Source of the DNA: Odiellus spinosus
Lineage: Eukaryota > Arthropoda > Arachnida > Opiliones > Phalangiidae
Direction: 5' to 3'
NCBI GenBank assembly: GCA_963920705.1
Contig: OY987233.1
Coordinates: 5,198,001 to 5,262,000, forward strand
Length of the DNA: 64,000 nt
Shown: positions 52,526-64,000 of the stretch, in pieces
Numbering within the stretch: the stretch's first letter is position 1
How the letters are laid out: each line of letters starts with the position of its first letter
Notes under the pieces: generated by a model
What the model was told of the DNA's origin: nothing
What the model saw: only the letters and a program-made list of their open reading frames with translations
The model's database searches: none
Made by a program: the position numbers and the translations under genes

Positions 52526-54976
52526 ACGGTCATTTGAATTTCAATCGAGGGCTCATTTTTGAACTTTTCCTCGATTTGTTCAGAGTGGCGAAACACCTTT
52601 TTCGAGTGGCGAAACAGAATTTTATGATTTTAAAATAATGTACGGAATGTCTATATTCTAATGGTGCAATCGGTTTACGGCTAGGAGGTCGCGGAGAAAA
52701 GTTACGGCGTTTTGAAGTTCAATCGAGGGCTCATTTTTGGACTTTTGCTATATTTGTATCGAGTGGCGAAACACCTTTTTCGAGTGGCGAAACAGAATTA
52801 TATGATTTTAAAATAATATGCGGAATGTATACTTTCTAATGGCGCAATCGGTTTATGTATAGGAGGTCGCGGAGAAAAGTTACGGGCATTTGCATTTTAA
52901 TCTAGGGCTCATTTTTGGACTTTTGCTCGATTTGTATCGAGTGGCGAAACACAATTTTATGATTTTAAAATAATGTACGGAATGTCTAAATTCTAATGGT
53001 GCAATCGGTTTACGGCTAGGAGGTCGCGGAGAAAAGTTACGGCCATTTGAATTTCAATCGAGGGCTCATTTTTGGACTTTTCCTCGATTTGTATCGAGTG
53101 GCGAAACACCTTTTTCGAGTGGCGAAACAGAATTTTATGATTTTAAAATAATATGCGGAATGTCTACTTTCTAATGGCGCAATCGGTTTATGTATAGGAG
53201 GTCGCGGAGAAAAGTTACGGCCATTTGCATTTTAATCTAGGGCTCATTTTTGGACTTTTGCTCGATTTGTATCGAGTGGTGAAACACCTTTTTCGAGTGG
53301 CGAAACAGAATTTTATGATTTTAAAATAATATGCGGAATGTCTACTTTCTAATGGCGCAATCGGTTTATGTATAGGAGGTCGCGGAGAAAAGTTACGGCC
53401 ATTTGAATTTCAATCGAGGGCTCATTTTTGAACTTTTCCTCGATTTGTTCAGAGTGGCGAAACACCTTTTTCGAGTGGCGAAACAGAATTTTATGATTTT
53501 AAAATAATGTACGGAATGTCTAAATTCTAATGGTGCAATCGGTTTACGGCTAGGAGGTCGCGGAGAAAAGTTACGGCCTTTTGAATTTCAATCGAGGGCT
53601 CATTTTTGGACTTTTGCTCGATTTGTATCGAGTGGCGAAACACCTTTTTCGAGTGGCGAAACAGAATTTTATGATTTTAAAATAATATACGGAATGTCTA
53701 CTTTCTAATGGTGCAATCGGTTTATGCCTAGGAGGTCGCGGAGAAAAGTTACGGTCATTTGAATTTCAATCGAGGGCTCATTTTTGAACTTTTCCTCGAT
53801 TTGTTCAGAGTGGCGAAACACCTTTTTCGAGTGGCGAAACAGAATTTTATGATTTTAAAATAATGTACGGAATGTCTAAATTCTAATGGTGCAATCGGTT
53901 TACGGCTAGGAGGTCGCGGAGAAAAGTTACGGCGTTTTGAAGTTCAATCGAGGGCTCATTTTTGGACTTTTGCTATATTTGTATCGAGTGGCGAAACACC
54001 TTTTTCGAGTGGCGAAACAGAATTTTATGATTTTAAAATAATATACGGAATGTCTACTTTCTAATGGTGCAATCGGTTTATGCCTAGGAGGTCGCGTAGA
54101 AAAGTTACGGGCATTTGAATTTCAATCGAGGGCTCATTTTTGAACTTTTCCTCGATTTGTATCGAGTGGCGAAACACCTTTTTCAAGTGGCGAAACAGAA
54201 TTTTATGATTTTAAAATAATGTACGGAATGTCTAAATTCTAATGGTGCAATCGGTTTACGGTTAGGAGGTCGCGGATAAAAGTTACGGCAATTTACATTT
54301 TAATCTAGGGCTCATTTTTGGACTTTTGCATGATTTGTATCGAGTGGCGAAACACCTTTTTCGAGTGGCGAAACAGAATTTTATGATTTTAAAATAATAT
54401 GCGGAATGTCTACTTTCTAATGGCGCTATCGGTTTATGTATAGGAGGTCGCGGAGAAAAGTTACGGCCATTTTCATTTTAATCTAGGGCTCATTTTTGGA
54501 CTTTTGCTCGATTTGTATCGAGTGGCGAAACACCTTTTTCGAGTGGCGAAGCAGAATTTTATGATTTTAAAATAATATGCGGAATGTATACTTTCTAATG
54601 GCGCAATCGGTTTATGTATAGGAGGTCGCGGAGAAAAGTTACGGGCATTTGCATTTTAATCTAGGGCTCATTTTTGGACTTTTGCTCGATTTGTATCGAG
54701 TGGCGAAACAGAATTTTATGATTTTAAAATAATGTACGGAATGTCTAAATTCTAATGGTGCAATCGGTTTACGGCTAGGAGGTCGCGGAGAAAAGTTACG
54801 GCCTTTTGAATTTCAATCGAGGGCTCATTTTTGGACTTTTGCTCGATTTGTATCGAGTGGCGAAACACCTTTTTCGAGTGGCGAAACAGAATTTTATGAT
54901 TTTAAAATAATATACGGAATGTCTACTTTCTAATGGTGCAATCGGTTTATGCCTAGGAGGTCGCGGAGAAAAGTTA
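52526..54976. repeat. Higher-order repeat, 1225 bp (six full plus one short monomer)
   Basis: The ACGGTCATTTGAATTTC variant, followed by TTTTGAACTTTTCCTCG and GATTTGTTCAGAG, recurs at 52526, 53751 and 54976, exactly 1225 bp apart each time. 1225 equals six 178-bp monomers plus one of 157 bp. Confidence 0.88.
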
Positions 54977-55871
54977 CGGTCATTTGAATTTCAATCGAGG
55001 GCTCATTTTTGAACTTTTCCTCGATTTGTTCAGAGTGGCGAAACACCTTTTTCGAGTGGCGAAACAGAATTTTATGATTTTAAAATAATGTACGGAATGT
55101 CTATATTCTAATGGTGCAATCGGTTTACGGCTAGGAGGTCGCGGAGAAAAGTTACGGCGTTTTGAAGTTCAATCGAGGGCTCATTTTTGGACTTTTGCTA
55201 TATTTGTATCGAGTGGCGAAACACCTTTTTCGAGTGGCGAAACAGAATTTTATGATTTTAAAATAATATACGGAATGTCTACTTTCTAATGGTGCAATCG
55301 GTTTATGCCTAGGAGGTCGCGTAGAAAAGTTACGGGCATTTGAATTTCAATCGAGGGCTCATTTTTGAACTTTTCCTCGATTTGTATCGAGTGGCGAAAC
55401 ACCTTTTTCAAGTGGCGAAACAGAATTTTATGATTTTAAAATAATGTACGGAATGTCTAAATTCTAATGGTGCAATCGGTTTACGGTTAGGAGGTCGCGG
55501 ATAAAAGTTACGGCAATTTACATTTTAATCTAGGGCTCATTTTTGGACTTTTGCATGATTTGTATCGAGTGGCGAAACACCTTTTTCGAGTGGCGAAACA
55601 GAATTTTATGATTTTAAAATAATAGACGGAATGTCTACTCTCTAATGGTGCAATCGGTTTATGCCTAGGAGGTCGCGGAGAAAAGTTACGGCCATTTGAA
55701 TTTCAATCGAGGGCTCATTTTTGAACTTTTCCTCGATTTGTATCGAGTGGCGAAACACCTTTTTCAAGTGGCGAAACAGAATTTTATGATTTTAAAATAA
55801 TGTACGGAATGTCTAAATTCTAATGGTGCAATCGGTTTACGGTTAGGAGGTCGCGGATAAAAGTTACGGCC

Positions 55872-58620
55872 ATTTACATTTTAATCTAGGGCTCATTTTT
55901 GGACTTTTGCATGATTTGTATCGAGTGGCGAAACACCTTTTTCAAGTGGCGAAACGGAATTTTATGATTTTAAAATAATGTACGGAATGTCTAAATTCTA
56001 ATGGTGCAATCGGTTTACGGCTAGGAAGTCGCGGAGAAAAGTTGCGGGCATTTGCATTTTAATCTAGGGCTCATTTTTGGACTTTTGCTCGATTTGTATC
56101 GAGTGGCGAAACACCTTTTTCGAGTGGCGAAACAGAATTTTATGATTTTAAAATAATGTACGGAATGTCTACTTTCTAATGGTGCAATCGGTTTACGGCT
56201 AGGAGGTCGCGGAGAAAAGTTACGGCCATTTGAATTTCAATCGAGGGCTCATTTTTGAACTTTTGCTTGATTTGTATCGAGTGGCGAAACACCTTTTTCG
56301 AGTGGCGAAACAGAATTTTATGATTTTAAAATAATATGCGGAATGTCTACTTTCTAATGGCGCAATCGGTTTATGTATAGGAGGTCGCGGAGAAAAGTTA
56401 CGGCCATTTGAATTTCAATCGAGGGCTCATTTTTGGACTTTTGCTCGATTTGTATCGAGTGGCGAAACACCTTTTTCGAGTGGCGAAGCAGAATTTTATG
56501 ATTTTAAAATAATATGCGGAATGTATACTTTCTGATGGCGCAATCGGTTTATGTATAGGAGGTCGCGGAGAAAAGTTACGGGCATTTGCATTTTAATCTA
56601 GGGCTCATTTTTGGACTTTTGCTCGATTTGTATCGAGTGGCGAAACACCTTTTTCGAGTGGCGAAACAGAATTTTATGATTTTAAAATAATGTACGGAAT
56701 GTCTACTTTCTAATGGCGCAATCGGTTTATGTATAGGAGGTCGCGGAGAAAAGTTACGGCCATTTGAATTTCAATCGAGGGCTCATTTTTGGGCTTTTGC
56801 TCGATTTGTATCGAGTGGCGAAACACCTTTTTCGAGTGGCGAAGCAGAATTTTATGATTTTAAAATAATATGCGGAATGTATACTTTCTAATGGCGCAAT
56901 CGGTTTATGTATAGGAGGTCGCGGAGAAAAGTTACGGGCATTTGCATTTTAATCTAGGGCTCATTTTTGGACTTTTGCTCGATTTGTATCGAGTGGCGAA
57001 ACACCTTTTTCGAGTGGCGAAACAGAATTTTATGATTTTAAAATAATGTACGGAATGTCTAAATTCTAATGGTGCAATCGGTTTACGGCTAGGAGGTCGC
57101 GGAGAAAAGTTACGGCCATTTGAATTTCAATCGAGGGCTCATTTTTGAACTTTTGCTTGATTTGTATCGAGTGGCGAAACACCTTTTTCGAGTGGCGAAA
57201 CAGAATTTTATGATTTTAAAATAATATGCGGAATGTCTACTTTCTAATGGCGCAATCGGTTTATGTATAGGAGGTCGCGGAGAAAAGTTACGGCCATTTG
57301 AATTTCAATCGAGGGCTCATTTTTGGACTTTTGCTCGATTTGTATCGAGTGGCGAAACACCTTTTTCGAGTGGCGAAGCAGAATTTTATGATTTTAAAAT
57401 AATATGCGGAATGTATACTTTCTAATGGCGCAATCGGTTTATGTATAGGAGGTCGCGGAGAAAAGTTACGGGCATTTGCATTTTAATCTAGGGCTCATTT
57501 TTGGACTTTTGCTCGATTTGTATCGAGTGGCGAAACACCTTTTTCGAGTGGCGAAACAGAATTTTATGATTTTAAAATAATGTACGGAATGTCTAAATTC
57601 TAATGGTGCAATCGGTTTACGGCTAGGAGGTCGCGGAGAAAAGTTACGGCCATTTGAATTTCAATCGAGGGCTCATTTTTGAACTTTTGCTTGATTTGTA
57701 TCGAGTGGCGAAACATCTTTTTCGAGTGGCGAAACAGAATTTTATGATTTTAAAATAATATGCGGAATGTCTGCTTTCTAATGGCGCAATCGGTTTATGT
57801 ATAGGAGGTCGCGGAGAAAAGTTACGGGCATTTGCATTTTAATCTAGGGCTCATTTTTGGACTTTTGCTCGATTTGTATCGAGTGGCGAAACACCTTTTT
57901 CAAGTGGCGAAACAGAATTTTATGATTTTAAAATAATGTACGGAATGTCTAAATTCTAATGGTGCAATCGGTTTACGGTTAGGAGGTCGCGGATAAAAGT
58001 TACGGCCATTTACATTTTAATCTAGGGCTCATTTTTGGACTTTTGCATGATTTGTATCGAGTGGCGAAACACCTTTTTCAAGTGGCGAAACGGAATTTTA
58101 TGATTTTAAAATAATGTACGGAATGTCTAAATTCTAATGGTGCAATCGGTTTACGGCTAGGAAGTCGCGGAGAAAAGTTGCGGGCATTTGCATTTTAATC
58201 TAGGGCTCATTTTTGGACTTTTGCTCGATTTGTATCGAGTGGCGAAACACCTTTTTCGAGTGGCGAAACAGAATTTTATGATTTTAAAATAATGTACGGA
58301 ATGTCTACTTTCTAATGGTGCAATCGGTTTACGGCTAGGAGGTCGCGGAGAAAAGTTACGGCCATTTGAATTTCAATCGAGGGCTCATTTTTGAACTTTT
58401 GCTTGATTTGTATCGAGTGGCGAAACACCTTTTTCGAGTGGCGAAACAGATTTTTATGATTTTAAAATAATATGCGGAATGTCTACTTTCTAATGGCGCA
58501 ATCGGTTTATGTATAGGAGGTCGCGGAGAAAAGTTACGGCCATTTGAATTTCAATCAAGGGCTCATTTTTGGACTTTTGCTCGATTTGTATCGAGTGGCG
58601 AAACACCTTTTTCGAGTGGC
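55872..58620. repeat. Higher-order repeat, 2136 bp (12 monomers)
   Basis: Rare variants recur 2136 bp apart: GTTGCGGGCATTTGC at 56041 and 58177, and GAAGCAGAATTTT at 56485 and 58621. A nested 3-mer of 534 bp is seen between 56841 and 57375. Confidence 0.85.
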
Positions 58621-61600
58621 GAAGCAGAATTTTATGATTTTAAAATAATATGCGGAATGTATACTTTCTAATGGCGCAATCGGTTTATGTATAGGAGGTC
58701 GCGGAGAAAAGTTACGGGCATTTGCATTTTAAACTAGGGCTCATTTTTGGACTTTTGCTCGATTTGTATCGAGTGGCGAAACACCTTTTTCGAGTGGCGA
58801 AACAGAATTTTATGATTTTAAAATAATGTACGGAATGTCTAAATTCTAATGGTGCAATCGGTTTACGGCTAGGAGGTCGCGGAGAAAAGTTACGGCCATT
58901 TGAATTTCAATCGAGGGCTCATTTTTGAACTTTTGCTTGATTTGTATCGAGTGGCGAAACATCTTTTTCGAGTGGCGAAACAGAATTTTATGATTTTAAA
59001 ATAATATGCGGAATGTCTGCTTTCTAATGGCGCAATCAGTTTATGTATAGGAGGTCGCGGAGAAAAGTTACGGGCATTTGCATTTTAATCTAGGGCTCAT
59101 TTTTGGACTTTTGCTCGATTTGTATCGAGTGGCGAAACACCTTTTTCGAGTGTCGAAACAGAATTTTATGATTTTAAAATAATATGCGGAATGTCTACTT
59201 TCTAATGGTGCAATCGGTTTATGCCTAGGAGGTCGCGTAGAAAAGTTACGGCCATTTGAATTTCAATCGAGGGCTCATTTTTGAACTTTTGCTCGATTTG
59301 TATCGAGTGGCGAAACACCTTTTTCGAGTGTCGAAACAGAATTTTATGATTTTAAAATAATATACGGAATGTCTACTTTCTAATGGTGCAATCGGTTTAT
59401 GCCTAGGAGGTCGCGGAGAAAAGTTACGGCCATTTGAAGTTCAATCGAGGGCTCATTTTTGGACTTTTGCTATATTTGTATCGAGTGGCGAAACACCTTT
59501 TTCGAGTGGCGAAACAGAATTTTATGATTTTAAAATAATATGCGGAATGTCTACTTTCTAATGGCGCAATCGGTTTATGTATAGGAGGTCGCGGAGAAAA
59601 GTTACGGCCATTTGCATTTTAATCTAGGGCTCATTTTTGGACTTTTGCTCGATTTGTATCGAGTGGCGAAACACCTTTTTCGAGTGGCGAAACAGAATTT
59701 TATGATTTTAAAATAATATGCGGAATGTCTACTTTCTAATGGCGCAATCGGTTTATGTATAGGAGGTCGCGGAGAAAGGTTACGGCCATTTGAATTTCAA
59801 TCGAGGGCTCATTTTTGGACTTTTGCTCGATTTGTATCGAGTGGCGAAACAGAATTTTATGATTTTAAAATAATATGCGGAATGTCTACTTTCTAATGGC
59901 GCAATCGGTTTATGTATAGGAGGTCGCGGAGAAAAGTTACGGCCATTTGAATTTCAATCGAGGCTCATTTTTGGACTTTTGCTCGATTTGTATCGAGTGG
60001 CGAAACACCTTTTTCGAGTGGCGAAGCAGAATTTTATGATTTTAAAATAATATGCGGAATGCATACTTTCTAATGGCGCAATCGGTTTATGTATAGGAGG
60101 TCGCGGAGAAAAGTTACGGGCATTTGCATTTTAATCTAGGGCTCATTTTTGGACTTTTGCTCGATTTGTATCAAGTGGCGAAACACCTTTTTCGAGTGGC
60201 GAAACAGAATTTTATGATTTTAAAATAATATACGGAATGTCTACTTTCTAATGGTGCAATCGGTTTATGCCTAGGAGGTCGCGTAGAAAAGTTACGGCCA
60301 TTTGAATTTCAATCGAGGGCTCATTTTTGAACTTTTCCTCGATTTGTATCGAGTGGCGAAACACCTTTTTCAAGTGGCGAAACAGAATTTTATGATTTTA
60401 AAATAATGTACGGAATGTCTTAATTCTAATGTTGCAATCGGTTTACGGTTAGGAGGTCGCGGATAAAAGTTACGGCCATTTACATTTTAATCTAGGGCTC
60501 ATTTTTGGACTTTTGCTCGATTTGTATCGAGTGGCGAAACACCTTTTTCGAGTGGCGAAACAGAATTTTATGATTTTAAAATAATGTACGGAATGTCTAA
60601 ATTCTAATGGCGCAATCGGTTTACGGCTAGGAGGTCGCGGAGAAAAGTTACGGCCATTTGCATTTTAATCTAGGGCTCATTTTTGGACTTTTGCATGATT
60701 TGTATCGAGTGGCGAAACACCTTTTTCAAGTGGCGAAACAGAATTTTATGATTTTAAAATAATATGCGGAATGTCTACTTTCTAATGGCGCAATCGGTTT
60801 ATGTATAGGAGGTCGCGGAGAAAAGTTACGGCCATTTGCATTTTAATCTAGGGCTCATTTTTGGACTTTTGCTCGATTTGTATCGAGTGGCGAAACACCT
60901 TTTTCGAGTGGCGAAACAGAATTTTATGATTTTAAAATAATGTACGGAATGTCTAAATTCTAATGGTGCAATCGGTTTACGGCTAGGAGGTCGCGGAGAA
61001 AAGTTATGGCCATTTGAATTTCAATCGAGGGCTCATTTTTGAACTTTTCCTCGATTTGTATCGAGTGGCGAAACACCTTTTTCAAGTGGCGAAACAGAAT
61101 TTTATGATTTTAAAATAATGTACGGAATGGCTTAATTCTAATGGTGCAATCGGTTTACGGCTAGGAGGTCGCGGAGAAAAGTTACGGCCATTTGAATTTC
61201 AATCGAGGGCTCATTTTTGGACTTTTGCTCGATTTCTATCGAGTGGCGAAACACCTTTTTCGAGTGGCGAAACAGAATTTTATGATTTAAAAATAATGTA
61301 CGGAATGTCTATTTTCTAATGGTGCAATCGGTTTACGGCTAGGAGGTCGCGGAGAAAAGTTACGGCCATTTGAATTTCAATCGAGGGCTCATTTTTGAAC
61401 TTTTGCTTGATTTGTATCGAGTGGCGAAACACCTTTTTCGAGTGGCGAAACAGAATTTTATGATTTTAAAATAATATGCGGAATGTCTACTTTCTAATGG
61501 CGCAATCGGTTTATGTATAGGAGGTCGCGGAGAAAAGTTACGGCCAGTTGCATTTTAATCTAGGGCTCATTTTTGGACTTTTGCTCGATTTGTATCGAGT

Positions 61601-62360
61601 GGCGAAACACCTTTTTCAAGTGGCGAAACAGAATTTTATGATTTTAAAATAATGTACGGAATGTCTTAATTCTAATGGTGCAATCGGTTTACGGTTAGGA
61701 GGTCGCGGATAAAAGTTACGGCCATTTACATTTTAATCTAGGGCTCATTTTTGGACTTTTGCTCGATTTGTATCGAGTGGCGAAACACCTTTTTCGAGTG
61801 GCGAAACAGAATTTTATGATTTTAAAATAAAATGCGGAATGTCTACTTTCTAATGGTGCAATCGGTTTATGCCTAGAAGGTCGCGGAGAAAAGTTACGGC
61901 CATTTGAATTTCAATCCAGGGCTCATTTTTGGACTTTTGCTCGATTTGTATCGAGTGGCGAAACAGAATTTTATGATTTTAAAATAATATGCGGAATGTA
62001 TACTTTCTAATGGCGCAATCGGTTTATGTATAGGAGGTCGCGGAGAAAAGTTACGGGCATTTGCATTTTAATATAGGGCTCATTTTTGGACTTTTGCTCG
62101 ATTTGTATCGAGTGGCGAAACAGAATTTTATGATTTTAAAATAATGTACGGAATGTCTAAATTCTAATGGTGCAATTGGTTTACGGCTAGGAGGTCGCGG
62201 AGAAAGGTTACGGCCATTTGAATTTCAATCGAGGGCTCATTTTTGGACTTTTGCTCGATTTGTATCGAGTGGCGAAACACCTTTTTCGAGTGGCGAAACA
62301 GAATTTTATGATTTTAAAATAATGTACGGAATGTCTAAATTCTAATGGTGCAATCGATTT

Positions 62361-62512
62361 GGTCTACCCCCATTTCGCCCAAAAACATTTGGCCCAATTC
62401 CCATTTCGCCCAATCTCAAATAATCTAACCTAACCCTACCTAACCTAACAATTGGGCGAAATGGGAATAGATCATTTTGGGCGAAATATTTTGGGCGAAA
62501 TGGGGACACACC
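62361..62512. mobile_element. 152-bp MITE inserted in a satellite monomer
   Basis: Ends GGTCTACCCCCATTTCGCCC (62361) and GGGCGAAATGGGGACACACC (62512) are imperfect inverted repeats, and CCCATTTCGCCCAA/TTGGGCGAAATGGG recurs inside as a second inverted pair. The flanks ATCGATTT (62353-62360) and ATCGGTTT (62513-62520) duplicate 8 bp of the monomer with one mismatch, as for hAT-type elements. The core is CTAACCTAACCCTACCTAAC, a run of CCTAA-like units. No coding sequence. Only copy in the window. Confidence 0.88.
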
Positions 62513-62594
62513 ATCGGTTTATGCTTAGGAGGTCGCGGAGAAAAGTTACGGGCATTTGCATTTTAATCTAGGGCTCATTTTTGGACTTTTGCTC

Positions 62595-64000
62595 GATTTG
62601 TATCGAGTGGCGAAACAGAATTTTATGATTTTAAAATAATGTACGGAATGTCTAAATTCTAATGGTGCAATCGGTTTACGGCTAGGAGGTCGCGGAGAAA
62701 AGTTACGGCCTTTTGAATTTCAATCGAGGGCTCATTTTTGGACTTTTGCTCGATTTGTATCGAGTGGCGAAACACCTTTTTCGAGTGGCGAAACAGAATT
62801 TTATGATTTTAAAATAATATACGGAATGTCTACTTTCTAATGGTGCAATCGGTTTATGCCTAGGAGGTCGCGGAGAAAAGTTACGGTCATTTGAATTTCA
62901 ATCGAGGGCTCATTTTTGAACTTTTCCTCGATTTGTTCAGAGTGGCGAAACACCTTTTTCGAGTGGCGAAACAGAATTTTATGATTTTAAAATAATGTAC
63001 GGAATGTCTATATTCTAATGGTGCAATCGGTTTACGGCTAGGAGGTCGCGGAGAAAAGTTACGGCGTTTTGAAGTTCAATCGAGGGCTCATTTTTGGACT
63101 TTTGCTATATTTGTATCGAGTGGCGAAACACCTTTTTCGAGTGGCGAAACAGAATTTTATGATTTTAAAATAATATACGGAATGTCTACTTTCTAATGGT
63201 GCAATCGGTTTATGCCTAGGAGGTCGCGTAGAAAAGTTACGGGCATTTGAATTTCAATCGAGGGCTCATTTTTGAACTTTTCCTCGATTTGTATCGAGTG
63301 GCGAAACACCTTTTTCAAGTGGCGAAACAGAATTTTATGATTTTAAAATAATGTACGGAATGTCTAAATTCTAATGGTGCAATCGGTTTACGGTTAGGAG
63401 GTCGCGGATAAAAGTTACGGCAATTTACATTTTAATCTAGGGCTCATTTTTGGACTTTTGCATGATTTGTATCGAGTGGCGAAACACCTTTTTCGAGTGG
63501 CGAAACAGAATTTTATGATTTTAAAATAATATACGGAATGTCTACTCTCTAATGGTGCAATCGGTTTATGCCTAGGAGGTCGCGGAGAAAAGTTACGGCC
63601 ATTTGAATTTCAATCGAGGGCTCATTTTTGAACTTTTCCTCGATTTGTATCGAGTGGCGAAACACCTTTTTCAAGTGGCGAAACAGAATTTTATGATTTT
63701 AAAATAATGTACGGAATGTCTAAATTCTAATGGTGCAATCGGTTTACGGTTAGGAGGTCGCGGATAAAAGTTACGGCCATTTACATTTTAATCTAGGGCT
63801 CATTTTTGGACTTTTGCATGATTTGTATCGAGTGGCGAAACACCTTTTTCAAGTGGCGAAACGGAATTTTATGATTTTAAAATAATGTACGGAATGTCTA
63901 AATTCTAATGGTGCAATCGGTTTACGGCTAGGAAGTCGCGGAGAAAAGTTGCGGGCATTTGCATTTTAATCTAGGGCTCATTTTTGGACTTTTGCTCGAT
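62595..64000. repeat. Copy of 54688-56093, offset 7907 bp
   Basis: The order of variants in 54688-56093 is reproduced here. The ACGGTCATTT variant (54976 and 62883) and the GTTGCGGGC variant (56041 and 63948) are both exactly 7907 bp apart, as are GTTCAGAG and TACTCTCTAATGG between them. The copy reaches the window edge, so its length is unknown. Confidence 0.88.

Larger units (their letters stand above)
51867..64000. repeat. 178-bp satellite, second array (about 68 monomers), open at window end
   Basis: Same monomer as 19751-25345 but with its own variants: GATTTTAAAATAAT instead of GATCTTAAAATAAT, and three recurring types. These are GTACGG-TCTAAATTC-TTACGGCTAGG, ATGCGG-TCTACTTTC-GGCGCAATC-TTATGTATAGG, and ATACGG-TTATGCCTAGG. 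Some monomers are 157 bp because one of the two GAGTGGCGAAACA copies is missing (for example near 52940, 54700, 59845, 61965, 62105 and 62610). The array starts at a partial monomer and continues beyond the window. Confidence 0.98.

Noticed and set aside
62440-62452. True interstitial telomere
   Set aside because: Only about five CCTAA-like units, interrupted and fully contained in a MITE with target duplications, so it came in with the element.
51867-64000. Possible tandem gene family with a period of 178 bp
   Set aside because: No phase stays open across a monomer junction, and substitutions do not favour third positions in any phase.
1-64000. tRNA or rRNA genes
   Set aside because: No convincing B-box (GGTTCGANTCC) with a matching cloverleaf and no rRNA core motif was seen by eye on either strand; a covariance-model scan would be decisive.

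Overview
This is AT-rich eukaryotic nuclear DNA with no convincing protein-coding, rRNA or tRNA gene in 64 kb. It consists almost entirely of satellite DNA, minisatellites and short non-autonomous DNA transposons (MITEs and foldback elements). The style suggests an arthropod, probably an insect: low GC, dense MITEs, and a (CCTAA)n-like core inside one MITE that matches the common insect telomere motif TTAGG. That assignment is an inference, not a proof. No bacterial operon, viral gene or CRISPR array is visible. All family names below (Kol-A, Kol-B, MITE-C and so on) are working labels for families recognised by comparing copies within this window.

Layout. 1-19.7 kb: a clipped 38-bp minisatellite, then a patchwork of MITEs, a 1.4-kb 20/21-bp minisatellite (10.3-11.7 kb), a 23-bp minisatellite (12.6 kb), a 1.33-kb inverted pair of MITE-G, and a degenerate GGTTGGAAAA tract (18.2-19.2 kb). 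19.75-25.35 kb: the first array of a 178-bp satellite. 25.35-51.87 kb: a second MITE patchwork, with promoter-like J repeats (27.8-28.6 and 32.2 kb), an AT-rich minisatellite (30.8-31.6 kb), and a short array of a 190-bp satellite (39.9-40.8 kb) that is a diverged sister of the 178-bp family. 51.87-64 kb: the second 178-bp array, with higher-order periods of 534, 1225, 2136 and 7907 bp. It runs off the window and is interrupted by one 152-bp MITE at 62361.

Transposon relationships. Kol-A, Kol-B and an 838-bp element at 16778 all begin TTAA-AGGRR and insert at TTAA. This is the signature described for Kolobok/T2-type MITEs. The 838-bp element carries a broken reading frame whose first residues resemble a THAP zinc finger. 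Three separate foldback families (at 7695, 27929 and the E family at 41779/48480/49655) have termini starting CA(A/G) and 7-bp target duplications, suggesting one shared but unseen transposase. MITE-C and MITE-L share terminal sequence. Nested insertions give a relative chronology: E and the 7695 element inserted into Kol-A, the 838-bp element into MITE-C, MITE-C into Kol-B, and a hAT-like element into MITE-D.

What cannot be seen: any autonomous transposase, any intact gene, and any functional assignment for the satellite. A pericentromeric or heterochromatic location is plausible but not shown.
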